In this document: positions 1 through 7,926 of the stretch, one piece after another | How positions within the stretch are numbered: the first letter of the stretch is position 1 | Layout: every line of letters starts with the position of its first letter | From: JASHVB01 sp963762885 | Lineage (GTDB): Bacteria > Pseudomonadota > Alphaproteobacteria > Acetobacterales > Acetobacteraceae | Assembly: GCA_963762885.1 (NCBI GenBank) | Contig: CAVXNH010000038.1 | Location: 62,001 to 126,000 of the forward strand | Direction: 5' to 3' | Length of the DNA: 64,000 nucleotides | Position numbers and translations under genes: made by a program | The notes under the pieces: generated by a model | Told to the model about the DNA's origin: nothing | Seen by the model: only the letters and a program-made list of their open reading frames with translations | Databases searched by the model: none

Positions 1-826
1 CATCTTCCCACACGTCCAGGCCGGCACCGGATATCTGCTTCGTAGCCAAAGCCTCGGCCAGCGCACGTTCATCATGAATGAAACCGCGCGCGGTGGTGAC
101 GAACCATGCCTCCGGCCGCATCAGCGCGAATTGCGCTGCCCCCATCATGCCGCGCGACTCGCGCGTCAGCGGACAGTGCACGGACACAAAGTCCGCCGAG
201 CGAAGCAACTCGTCCAATTCCACCTTCTCGGCCCCGCGCGCCTTGATCTGTGACACGGTAAGATACGGGTCGTAGGCGAGCACGCGCATGTTGAACAAGC
301 CGCCGCAAAGCTGCGCGACACGCCCGCCGACATTGCCGATGCCGATAACGCCGATAGTGCGATTCAGCAACTCGCGGCCGATATACTGATTGCGGGGGAT
401 ATCAGGGCCGGCACGCATGCGGCGATCGGTCTCGATGATGCGCTTCGACAGAGTCAGCATCATCGCCAGCGCGTGTTCTGCCACGCCTTCCTTGTTGCCG
501 CCAGACTGGTTCACCACGGCGATGCCCTGGCGTGTGCACGCATCCACATCGACGGTGTCATAGCCTGCGCCGTTCGACGACACCGCGACCAGATTTGGCA
601 TACGTTCCAGTAGAACATCGGCGACCTGGAAATGCGGCGCAATCACCTGGCGTGAGGCGCCGATCTGATAGACATGCGCCTGGTCGAGGATCGGCGTCAC
701 GATGTCGTCGCGCGATTCGTTCTCCAGCCGGTCGAGCTGCACGTTGGGCCGTTGCGCCAGGATCTGGTTGAACAGCGGCGACGACACGTATTTTACGTAG
801 AAGACCCGCTTGGTGTTTGGAGCCAT
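1..826 (-). CDS. D-isomer-specific 2-hydroxyacid dehydrogenase (3' end outside window)
   Basis: Reading the minus strand from the ATG at 826 gives 275 residues that run off the window edge, so the last 50-70 residues are missing. The family reduces 2-oxo acids or oxidises D-2-hydroxy acids with NAD(P). The N-terminal substrate domain (about 1-105) is followed by the Rossmann domain with GIGNVG at residues 162-167 and DP at 186-187 as the cofactor-discriminating end of strand 2. The catalytic Arg lies in the TTARG motif (Arg247). It is the last visible gene of a minus-strand run with the cupin, RLP and acyl-CoA synthetase genes, so it may process a hydroxy/oxo acid made by them. The exact substrate cannot be read from sequence. 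Confidence 0.88.
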   Translation of the reverse strand, partial: MAPNTKRVFYVKYVSSPLFNQILAQRPNVQLDRLENESRDDIVTPILDQAHVYQIGASRQVIAPHFQVADVLLERMPNLVAVSSNGAGYDTVDVDACTRQGIAVVNQSGGNKEGVAEHALAMMLTLSKRIIETDRRMRAGPDIPRNQYIGRELLNRTIGVIGIGNVGGRVAQLCGGLFNMRVLAYDPYLTVSQIKARGAEKVELDELLRSADFVSVHCPLTRESRGMMGAAQFALMRPEAWFVTTARGFIHDERALAEALATKQISGAGLDVWED

Positions 827-843
827 GGTTTCCCCCCAATTGA

Positions 844-870
844 CTCCCCCTCCCTCATGGGGAGGGGGAG
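844..870. repeat. GC-rich hairpin between cupin and dehydrogenase genes
   Basis: A C-rich stretch and its G-rich complement around the loop TCAT form a short perfect hairpin with no T-tract. Similar C-run/G-run hairpins occur near 28043-28075, 38540-38562 and 60081-60106. It is probably a dispersed repeat or a transcript-stabilising hairpin within the operon, not a classical terminator. Confidence 0.6.
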
Positions 871-883
871 TGTTCCGATCCAG

Positions 884-1342
884 TCAACTCTCCAAGAAAT
901 TCGCAACCGCCGGCACGGACTTCAACGCCGCCAGTTCCTGTTCGGTCGGCAATTGTGGACGATCGCGCTGCTGGTTGACCATGCACAGGAAACCCAGAGG
1001 CTCGCCCTGTGTTGCGCGGAACTGGTGCCAGGTCCAGGCGGGGATGGTCACCAGGTCGCACGGCTTCACCGTCACGACCTCATCGCCGAGCAAACAGTGG
1101 CCGTGTCCGCGCAGGATCATCACGGCGTGGGCATGTTCGTGCCGCTCCAGCGTCGAATAGCCGCCGGCGTCCATTTCGAAATAGCGCAGCTCGCAGCCCA
1201 TGTCGGGTTCCTGGAACAGGACCTGGCGCGAGATATCTTTGAACGGCGCGCTGCCGTCCTGTTTGTAAGGCATGTGCGCAACGGCATCCCAGCGGAAGTT
1301 TTCGTGGAAGGCGCGTTTCTGAGCAATCTGTTCGCTGTCCAT
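884..1342 (-). CDS. Single-domain cupin protein
   Basis: 152 residues, one double-stranded beta-helix cupin domain. Metal-ligand candidates are His68, His70 and His72 in the LERHEHAHAV motif (cupin motif 1) and His106 in the WTWHQF segment (motif 2). A conserved GFLCMVN strand follows. The start lies 5 nt after the stop of the RLP gene, so the two are almost certainly cotranscribed. Known precedent: in Rhodospirillum rubrum an RLP and a cupin-type methylsulfurylase act in succession in the methylthioadenosine-isoprenoid shunt. Here the cupin could act on the RLP product, but that is inference. Sugar-acid isomerase or dioxygenase roles are equally open. Confidence 0.85.
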   Translation of the reverse strand: MDSEQIAQKRAFHENFRWDAVAHMPYKQDGSAPFKDISRQVLFQEPDMGCELRYFEMDAGGYSTLERHEHAHAVMILRGHGHCLLGDEVVTVKPCDLVTIPAWTWHQFRATQGEPLGFLCMVNQQRDRPQLPTEQELAALKSVPAVANFLES

Positions 1343-1347
1343 GGTCT

Positions 1348-2451
1348 TTACCGATAAACATGTGCCGCGACGGCGCGTGTGAAGGCGGCGGTTTCCTCGG
1401 TCAGGCGCTCACGCGCCATCAGCAGATTACCGCCGATCAGCAACATTGCGTCGGCGCCGTAGAAGTCAAGCAACTCCGGTGTGCGTTGCAGGGTCATGCC
1501 GCCGGCGGGGACCGGCAGGCTGGAGCGCATGCCGTCATGCGGTGTGCGTGCGTTGTCTGCCAGCAGGCGGCAGGTGACCGGTGAATAACCGAAGCGACCG
1601 CCGAAGTTGGGAAAAATCACCGCGTCGGCGCCGATCAGCCGGAACAGCGTACCGATCAGCAATGCGGGAGCGATGCGTGCCGCGCCACCCAACGACGGAT
1701 GCGCGAAGAACGCCACATCGGGGAATTCCGCAACCAGCGTCTGAACATTGGCGAGGCCGGCGATCAGCGGCGCCAGCAGCACGCAATCGACGCCGATGTC
1801 CCGCGCCAGGCCGATCTGTTGCCGCATGGCGTTCAGGTCGCCCGAGAGGCTGGGCACGTAGCGTGTCGGATGGCCCGTGGCCACGACCGCACGCTGGACG
1901 CCGGCAACGCATGCGCGCACGCGGTCGGCGAAGCGGCTGTAATCCTGGTTCGCCAGGCCGTGATCGTCCTTGATGTAGTCGATGCCGCCGCGTGCGAAGT
2001 GCTCTGCCAGCACGCCCAGCCGTTCTGCCGTCAGACCCTGCGGTTTCAGGGCAGAGCATGTCAGTGCACGATGCTCGTCGCCGACGCGCCGGCGCAGGCC
2101 GGATATGCCGTGATTGGGTCCTGCAAACGCCGCGACAAGGTCGTCGGGGAACGTCACATCGTGCAGCACCACGTCGTCGTGCAACGAGGTATTGCCGAAC
2201 AGCATATTCAGCAATTGCCCAGCGTCGCGGCCAATCGTTGCGGCGGCCAGGCCGATGCGCACGGCGAAACGGTCATCATCGATGCGCTGGATCGATTGCA
2301 CCTCGCCGACGATGTCGCGCAGCACGCTTGGTTCGTCGATCGCCTCCAGCGGCATTTCGACGCTTTGCTCGACGGCGATCGCCTGGGCGCGCGCCTCGAT
2401 TGAAGCGGCGTCGCTACGCACGTGGTAGGTGACGCCGAGCCGCGCGGTCAT
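1348..2451 (-). CDS. Form IV RuBisCO-like protein (RLP)
   Basis: 367 residues from the ATG at 2451, which overlaps the stop of the upstream synthetase gene as ATGA. This overlap decides the start; an upstream open frame is a shadow of that gene. The N-terminal domain carries the FGN segment (Asn87). The barrel has the KPQGLT motif (Lys136, equivalent to RuBisCO Lys175), GGIDYIKDDHGL (Lys161, equivalent to the carbamylated Lys201, then Asp162, Asp163), and phosphate-binding glycines at 317-318 and 340-341. The position of RuBisCO Glu204 is His164, and the Arg295, His327 and Lys334 equivalents are not conserved. It therefore should not fix CO2. Known RLPs are enolases, methylthioribulose-1-phosphate isomerases, or 3-oxo-isoapionate-4-phosphate decarboxylases. 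Which reaction applies here is unknown. Confidence 0.88.
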   Translation of the reverse strand: MTARLGVTYHVRSDAASIEARAQAIAVEQSVEMPLEAIDEPSVLRDIVGEVQSIQRIDDDRFAVRIGLAAATIGRDAGQLLNMLFGNTSLHDDVVLHDVTFPDDLVAAFAGPNHGISGLRRRVGDEHRALTCSALKPQGLTAERLGVLAEHFARGGIDYIKDDHGLANQDYSRFADRVRACVAGVQRAVVATGHPTRYVPSLSGDLNAMRQQIGLARDIGVDCVLLAPLIAGLANVQTLVAEFPDVAFFAHPSLGGAARIAPALLIGTLFRLIGADAVIFPNFGGRFGYSPVTCRLLADNARTPHDGMRSSLPVPAGGMTLQRTPELLDFYGADAMLLIGGNLLMARERLTEETAAFTRAVAAHVYR

Positions 2452-4493
2452 GCTCGCGGCACCACCAGCGCGTCTACCGCAACGGCGCCGGCAGCGCCCA
2501 ACATCACCGGATTGATGTCGATCGCTTCCAGCCGATCGCCCAGAGCGAGGGCAAGCTGCTGCAATGCCAGCAGCAGGTCTATGAAGCCGGCCGCCGCCTC
2601 TGGATGCGGCCAGCGCGCGCTGGCCAGCACGCGGCCAAGGGTGCTCCGCGCCAGCTTCCGTTCGATCGTCTCGCGCGACACCGGGACGGGCCAGATGCAC
2701 ACGTCGCGCAGCGCTTCGGCGTAGATGCCGCCGAGACCGCACAGCAACACCAGTCCGACGCCCGGCGACCGGCTGATGCCGGCGATCGCCTCCAGTGCCG
2801 CCGGCACCGTCGGCTGCACGATCGAATGCGTTGTGCCGAGCGTTTCAAAGGCCGCCTGCAGGGCCGCCGCATCGCGCAGGTTGGCGCGCACCAGGCCGAG
2901 TTCACTCTTATGCGCGACCCCTTCGGCCACGCCCTTCAAAACCACCGGCCAGCCGACACGTTCGGAGGCGTCGAGCGCCGCTGCGAATGTCGCGCATTCG
3001 ATGGTCTCCACCGCGTTGACGCCGAACGTGCCAAGCAAGCGAAGGCTTTCCGGTTCGGACAGCGGGCGTTTCGGCAGGGCAGGCGCCGCGGCGGCAGACT
3101 GGCTCGGTATCGCATCGGGCGACGGCGTCAGCACGGCACCGATTGCTTCCAGCACGATGTCGGTCTCGGTGAACACGGGCATGCCGTGCGCGTCGTACCA
3201 GGCTCGTTCGCTGTCCGGCATGCCGCCAGGCGCGACGATCAGCAGGGGCTTGCCGGAGGCCTCGCGTGCATGGGCCAGGGCGGCGCGGATCGGATCGCCC
3301 TGCCACGGGTTCATCGAATGCACCAGGGCCAGCGCGGCGCCCACGCCTTCGTCGTTGGCCAGGAGCGATGGCACCTCACCGGCGCGACGCATGCCGCCGA
3401 AGATGCCCAGGTCGAGCGGATTGCCGATGCGCGAGAACATGCGGTGAGTGTCGATGCGCCGATGCGTGTTCTCAGACAGCGGTGCCAGCGAAACTCCCAG
3501 TGCAGCACAGCGATCGGCGAGCAGGGATGCGCCAGCGCCGGAGGTGGACATGGCGCCGAGGCCGCCGGGGCGGCGCCCGTAGCGGTCCAGCAACGCGGCC
3601 GCGGTCATGAAGCCTTCCAGCGAGGCGACGGTGGCGACGCCGCTGGCCTCGGACAGGGCCGCATAGGCCGCGTTGTCGCCGGCGATGCGGGAGGAATGGG
3701 CGACGGCGGCGCGGGCGCCCGCTTCCGATCCGCCGATCTTCAGCGCGACGACGTGCTTGCCGGCGGCAGCGGCCTGCAATGCCAGGCGGCGGAAGCGCGC
3801 ACCGTCGTCGAGCGAATCGATCAGCAGCGCGATCACCCGCGTCGGTGCGTGGCCGATCGCGTATTCCATGTAGTCCAGCACGGACAGGTCGGCCTCGTTG
3901 CCGGCGGAGGCAAACAGCGACAGACCGGCGCCGAGCATGCGCAGCCGTCCTGCCATGGCGTCGAACAGGGCGCCGGAATGGGAGAAGATCGAAGTGCCGC
4001 CGGCCGGCTGGCGCTTGGCATGCGAGGTGTTGAAGCCGATCGAGAGCGGCAGGTGCGCGTTGTAGATCCCGTTGCAGTTGGGGCCGACGATGCGGATGCC
4101 CTCCTCGGCGGCGATGCGGGCGAGTTCGGCCTGGCGTTCGGCGCCGCCGGCTTCGAGGCTCTCGGCATAGCCGGCGGAGCCGACGATCGCCGCGGTCAGG
4201 CCGGCGCGGGCGCAATCGCGCACTGCTTGCACGGCCGCCTCCGCGGGGATCGCCAGGAAGGCGACGTCCACCTGTTCCGGGAGCGATGCGAGATCGGCGT
4301 GGCGCGGAATACCGGCGACGTCCTTCAGGCGGCGGCTGATGCCGTAGATGCCGCCGGAGAATCCCGCTTCGCGCACGTTGTTCAGCACGATGTAGCCGTG
4401 CTTGGTGGTGTCGTCGGAGGCTCCCACCACCGCCACGGCGCGCGGATGGAACAGCGTGTGCAGCGCTTGCTGTGTGGTGGTCCGATCCGGCAT
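2448..4493 (-). CDS. NDP-forming acyl-CoA synthetase (acetate-CoA ligase family)
   Basis: 681 residues, the fused alpha-beta architecture: CoA-binding Rossmann domain (about 12-105, VVGASDDTTKHG), succinyl-CoA-ligase-like domain (about 140-330) and a C-terminal ATP-grasp domain (about 470-680, with VVLKGVAEGVAHKSELG). The catalytic phospho-histidine is His266 in AHSSRIAG. Such enzymes make acyl-CoA from an organic acid, ATP and CoA through a phosphohistidine relay. It is the first gene of the minus-strand run and overlaps the RLP gene by 4 nt, so the operon probably activates an acid or salvages a CoA thioester. The substrate is unknown. Confidence 0.9.
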   Translation of the reverse strand: MPDRTTTQQALHTLFHPRAVAVVGASDDTTKHGYIVLNNVREAGFSGGIYGISRRLKDVAGIPRHADLASLPEQVDVAFLAIPAEAAVQAVRDCARAGLTAAIVGSAGYAESLEAGGAERQAELARIAAEEGIRIVGPNCNGIYNAHLPLSIGFNTSHAKRQPAGGTSIFSHSGALFDAMAGRLRMLGAGLSLFASAGNEADLSVLDYMEYAIGHAPTRVIALLIDSLDDGARFRRLALQAAAAGKHVVALKIGGSEAGARAAVAHSSRIAGDNAAYAALSEASGVATVASLEGFMTAAALLDRYGRRPGGLGAMSTSGAGASLLADRCAALGVSLAPLSENTHRRIDTHRMFSRIGNPLDLGIFGGMRRAGEVPSLLANDEGVGAALALVHSMNPWQGDPIRAALAHAREASGKPLLIVAPGGMPDSERAWYDAHGMPVFTETDIVLEAIGAVLTPSPDAIPSQSAAAAPALPKRPLSEPESLRLLGTFGVNAVETIECATFAAALDASERVGWPVVLKGVAEGVAHKSELGLVRANLRDAAALQAAFETLGTTHSIVQPTVPAALEAIAGISRSPGVGLVLLCGLGGIYAEALRDVCIWPVPVSRETIERKLARSTLGRVLASARWPHPEAAAGFIDLLLALQQLALALGDRLEAIDINPVMLGAAGAVAVDALVVPRA

Positions 4494-4625
4494 GTGTCAT
4501 GCGTCTCCCTGGTGGCGTGGCCGTGCCGGGATTGCGAGAAGGGGATTGACCCGGGCATCCACACTGGCACGGTGCAGTGATAGCCGGGTCGGGCCGGCCT
4601 GTCAGGAGCGGGGGTCACGCGGGAA

Positions 4626-4729
4626 AGCAAGCAAGAATCTGGAACCACGAATGCACAACGATAGGTTCGTGCGGCACATTCGATCGGTGTGAATCGGTGG
4701 GAATCCGTGGTTCCAAATTCTTGCTTGCT
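4626..4729. repeat. Palindromic intergenic element (24-bp arms)
   Basis: The arms 4626-4649 and 4706-4729 are inverted copies of AGCAAGCAAGAATCTGGAAC... with one mismatch. They enclose about 56 nt, including a GAATCGGTGGGAATCCGTGG motif. The element sits in the 298-nt gap between divergent genes (4494-4791), which holds no gene. It is a REP-like mobile palindrome or a structured RNA element and differs from the other palindrome families in this window. Confidence 0.75.
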
Positions 4730-4791
4730 GACGCGACCGCCACGCTGCGTCCCTTGGCCCTCGCGGTGACGATTGCTGATGGAGACATAGC

Positions 4792-5580
4792 GTGAGCGAG
4801 ACGGGAAACATCTTGCTGAGCGAGGATCGTGGCCATATCCGCGTTCTGACAATCAACCGACCGGAGCGCATGAATGCGATCTCTCCCGAATTGGGTGACG
4901 CGCTGATCGAGGCGTTCGTTGGGGCGAACTCGGACGATCAGGTGCGGGCGGTGGTGCTGACCGGTGTCGGCGACCGCGCGTTCTGCGCCGGCGCCGATCT
5001 GAAGGCGCGCAAGGAGGAGGACGCAGCGGGCAAGCCATTCCAGCCGCTGTTGTCACGCGTGCGCCGCTATTTGTATGAAGTGGTGTTTGAAACCTTCAAG
5101 CCAACGATCGCCGCGCTGAATGGGCCGGCGGTGGCGGGTGGTTGCGAGTTGGCGCTCGCCTGCGACATCCGCATTGGCGCGGAACACGCTAAGCTGGGGC
5201 TGCCGGAGGCCAAGCGCGGCAAGGGTGCGCATTTTGCAAACGTGCTGCTGCCGCGCCTGGTGCCGATGGGGATCGCGCTGGAGATGCTGTATCTCGGCGA
5301 GTACATCGATATGGAAACGGCACAGCGCTGGGGCCTGGTGAACCGAATCGTGCCGAAGGGTCAGACGCTGGCGGAGGCGCTGCGCATGGCGGAAGCGATC
5401 TGCGAGAACGCTCCGGTGACAATCCGCCGCATGAAGGAGACCGCGGTAAAGGCGTCCGGCCTGCCGATGGCCGCCGCGCTGCGGCTGAACGAGGGCATCA
5501 GTCCGTATACGAGCGAGGACCGCGTCGAGGGCGTGCGCGCCTATGTGGAGAAGCGGAAGCCGGTGTGGAAAGGGCGGTAG
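4792..5580 (+). CDS. Enoyl-CoA hydratase/isomerase family protein
   Basis: 262 residues starting at GTG with GGAGA 6 nt upstream. The crotonase fold shows both oxyanion-hole segments, FCAGADLKARK and NGPAVAGGCELALACD, and a Glu in GLPEAKRG at the position of the second catalytic acid of hydratases. The C-terminal trimerisation helix ends with VEKRKPVWKG. It hydrates or isomerises an enoyl-CoA. It is divergent from the acyl-CoA synthetase operon and may share its pathway, but substrate specificity cannot be assigned. It is distinct from the second hydratase at 28079-28855. Confidence 0.9.
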   Translation: MSETGNILLSEDRGHIRVLTINRPERMNAISPELGDALIEAFVGANSDDQVRAVVLTGVGDRAFCAGADLKARKEEDAAGKPFQPLLSRVRRYLYEVVFETFKPTIAALNGPAVAGGCELALACDIRIGAEHAKLGLPEAKRGKGAHFANVLLPRLVPMGIALEMLYLGEYIDMETAQRWGLVNRIVPKGQTLAEALRMAEAICENAPVTIRRMKETAVKASGLPMAAALRLNEGISPYTSEDRVEGVRAYVEKRKPVWKGR

Positions 5581-5590
5581 GGAAGCTCCC

Positions 5591-5721
5591 CTGTCATTGC
5601 AAGGCTTAGCGCCGAAGCAGTCCCCCGCCTGACAAGCCGAGGAACGCTCGTCAGGCGGGGGATTGCTTCGGGCGTTGCGCGTCTCGCAATGACAGGGGGT
5701 GGACGCGCCTCGCAATGGCAG
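5591..5721. repeat. Palindromic element, family A (CATTGCGAGG type)
   Basis: An imperfect palindrome begins CTGTCATTGC at 5591 and ends CAATGACAG at 5695, with CCCCCGCCTGAC and GTCAGGCGGGGG as inner arms. A partial extra end copy lies at 5706-5721. It fills the gap between convergent genes. Copies of the same family lie at 13166-13267, 18348-18448 and 28861-28964. Confidence 0.85.
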
Positions 5722-5728
5722 CGACTGG

Positions 5729-6505
5729 CTACCGGCGGAGCTCCATCTGGATCGGGCCCTCGCGGCGGCCGTGGGTGAACTGGTCCACCTCGGGGACGCC
5801 GCTGTCCATCAGGTTTGCCGCCGGACCACTCCAGACGATGCGGCCCTTGTAGATCATCGCCGCCGTGTCTCCGATGCGGCGCGCGCTGGCCATGTCGTGG
5901 GTGATCGCCACGGCGGTGCTGCCCAGGTGCTTCACGCAATCCACCAGCAGCCCGTCGATCACCGCGCCCATGATGGGGTCCAGGCCGGTGGTCGGCTCGT
6001 CGAAGAACATGATGTCGGGCTGGGCGGCGATCGCTCGGGCGAGCGCCACGCGCTTCTGCATGCCGCCGGAGAGTTCCGCGGGATAGAGTTCGCCCACGCT
6101 GGGGGCGAGGCCGACCTCGGCGAGGAAGTCGGCAGCGCGGGGGATGGCCTCGGCGCGGGCGAGCTTGCGCTGGGCGAGCAAGCCGAAGGTGACGTTTTCC
6201 CAGACCGGCAGGCTGTCGAACAGGGCGCCGTTCTGGAACAGCATGCCGATGCGGGAGCGGAGGGCTTCGCGTTCGTGGCGCGGCAGGCGGAGGATGTCCT
6301 GGCCGTCGATCTCGATGCTGCCGGAGTCAGGCTCGATCAGGCCGAGGATGCATTTCAGCAGGACGGATTTGCCGGAGCCGGAGCCGCCGATCACTACCAT
6401 GGAGGTGCGCGGCATGATGTCGAGGTCGATGCCATCGAGCACGACCTTGTCGCCGAAGCGCTTGTGCAGGTTGCGGAGGCGGATTTTCGGGGTGGTCTCG
6501 GTCAT
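5729..6505 (-). CDS. mlaF: ABC transporter ATP-binding protein, MlaF-like
   Basis: 258 residues from the ATG at 6505 (MTETTPKIRL). A longer open frame upstream has no conserved sequence. Walker A is GGSGSGKS at about 36-43, followed by the family-typical Q-loop region MLFQNGALFDSLPVWENV, signature LSGGMQKRVALARA, Walker B IMFFDEPTTGLDP and a switch His in AITHD. These segments match the ATPase of the Mla phospholipid transport system, which moves phospholipids between outer and inner membrane. The usual MlaE permease and MlaD partner genes are not adjacent, so this is an orphan ATPase or its partners lie elsewhere. Confidence 0.85.
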   Translation of the reverse strand: MTETTPKIRLRNLHKRFGDKVVLDGIDLDIMPRTSMVVIGGSGSGKSVLLKCILGLIEPDSGSIEIDGQDILRLPRHEREALRSRIGMLFQNGALFDSLPVWENVTFGLLAQRKLARAEAIPRAADFLAEVGLAPSVGELYPAELSGGMQKRVALARAIAAQPDIMFFDEPTTGLDPIMGAVIDGLLVDCVKHLGSTAVAITHDMASARRIGDTAAMIYKGRIVWSGPAANLMDSGVPEVDQFTHGRREGPIQMELRR

Positions 6506-6705
6506 GCGGAGGGTGATGCCGTGGAGTGGCGTTGGTGTAAACCTCTGGATTATGGCGCGGGTGGTGGTGCCGGGCAGGGCGGGCGTAGATCGGCCCGGAG
6601 CAGATAGGCCCGATCGTCGACCGTGACGCGTTATACCCGACACCGCCTGGCCAGACCGTGCTGAGCTCAGCTACCACACAGGAGAAAGCCATACAGGACA
6701 CACCC

Positions 6706-7842
6706 ATGGGTACGCATCCCTGCTTCACCTCTGATGAATTCTCCGCCCGCGTCGCGCAGTTGCGCCAGCACATGCGCGCTGCCGAGGTTGACGTCGCCCT
6801 GTTCGACGAGATCGAGGCGATGGCCTGGCTGACCGGATACGGTAATTCGGAAAACCGCTGGCGTTGCGTCGGCATTCCGTTGGCGGGGGAGCCGTTTTTC
6901 CTGATCCGCGCCCTGGACGCGACGCCGTGTAGGCAACGAAGCTGGATCGACGACGTGCCAACCTTTCGCGACTGGGAAGATCCGATGCCGGTGCTACGTG
7001 ACGCGTTGGCGAAGCGCGGCCTGGCACAAGCGCGGATCGGGCTGGACTTCAACTCCTACTGCATGCCCGTGGCGCGGTTCGCCCGTATCCAGGCTGCCCT
7101 ACCTGGGGCTCGGTTCGTCGATCTCGGCAACCTCGTCTGGCGACTGCGGCTGATCAAATCGACCTCGGAGATCGCCCTGCTGCGCCAATGCGCCGGCATC
7201 GCCGACGAGGCGCTGCGACGCGCCGCTGCTGTGTGTCTGCCCGGCGTGTCGCAGCGCGAAGCCGCGCGCGTGGCGGTCAATGCCTTCGTCGAACTGGGGG
7301 CCGATCCCGGTCCGCCCGGCCCGATCACCGCCGGCCGCGGCTGGGACTTCCTGCACGGCCACCTGGAGGACACGCTGCTCAGCCAAGGCGACATCGTGCA
7401 TATCGAACTCACTCCGCGCGTCGCCGGCTATAGCGCGCGCACGATGCGCTGCGTGTCGGTCGGCGCGGCGGACCCAGCGCTGGCGGACGCCGGCAAACGC
7501 CTTGCCGCGATTCAGGACCGACAGATTGCCGCGATGCGGCCTGGTACTATCGCGCGCGACGTGGACGCGATCCTGCGCCAGGGTGTGCTACAGGCCGGGC
7601 TGCGCGACAGCTACGACAACATCACTGGCTACACGCTGGGCTACTACGCCTATCCCGGGCCGCACACGAGCGACTTCACCCGCATCTTCCATCCGGAGGC
7701 GGACTGGACGATCGAGCCCGGCATGGTGTTCCACATGTACGCCTCGGCCGGAGGTGCATCACTGAGCGAAACGGTGCTGGTGACGCAGGATGGTCCCGAG
7801 TTGCTCACCTCGCTGCCGCGCGAGGTCCTGGTCAACGCCTGA
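6706..7842 (+). CDS. M24 (creatinase/aminopeptidase P-fold) family protein lacking metal ligands
   Basis: 378 residues from the ATG at 6706 with AGGAC 6 nt upstream; a GTG at 6658 is possible but less well placed. It has a creatinase N-domain (about 10-145) and a pita-bread domain (about 155-370). The five metal ligands of M24 peptidases are mostly replaced: first Asp by Glu234 (HIELTP), second Asp by Ala244 (YSARTMRC), the GHGIG histidine by Thr310 (GYTLGYY), and the EPG glutamate by Tyr345. Only Glu355 (SLSETVLV) remains. Creatinase itself is a metal-free member of this fold, so a non-peptidase hydrolase of a guanidino or amide compound is plausible. The gene leads the polyamine-type transport cluster, suggesting the substrate is imported by it. 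Confidence 0.85.
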   Translation: MGTHPCFTSDEFSARVAQLRQHMRAAEVDVALFDEIEAMAWLTGYGNSENRWRCVGIPLAGEPFFLIRALDATPCRQRSWIDDVPTFRDWEDPMPVLRDALAKRGLAQARIGLDFNSYCMPVARFARIQAALPGARFVDLGNLVWRLRLIKSTSEIALLRQCAGIADEALRRAAAVCLPGVSQREAARVAVNAFVELGADPGPPGPITAGRGWDFLHGHLEDTLLSQGDIVHIELTPRVAGYSARTMRCVSVGAADPALADAGKRLAAIQDRQIAAMRPGTIARDVDAILRQGVLQAGLRDSYDNITGYTLGYYAYPGPHTSDFTRIFHPEADWTIEPGMVFHMYASAGGASLSETVLVTQDGPELLTSLPREVLVNA

Positions 7843-7926
7843 CCGCGGGACGATTCCTTGCTGACGACCGGCGGCGGATGCGTCATGCTGCCAGCACAGG
7901 GTGATCGGGCACAAGGAGAGGCGCAA

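Noticed and set aside
884..2451. Call the RLP-cupin pair the MTA-isoprenoid shunt outright
   Set aside because: No mtnP/mtnK or other methionine-salvage gene is visible, and the cotranscribed acyl-CoA synthetase does not fit; kept as one hypothesis only.
2604..4580. Long plus-strand open frame opposite the acyl-CoA synthetase gene
   Set aside because: It is the antisense of a clearly conserved protein (CoA-binding, ligase and ATP-grasp motifs); its translation is Arg/Gly/Ala/His-rich with no motif.
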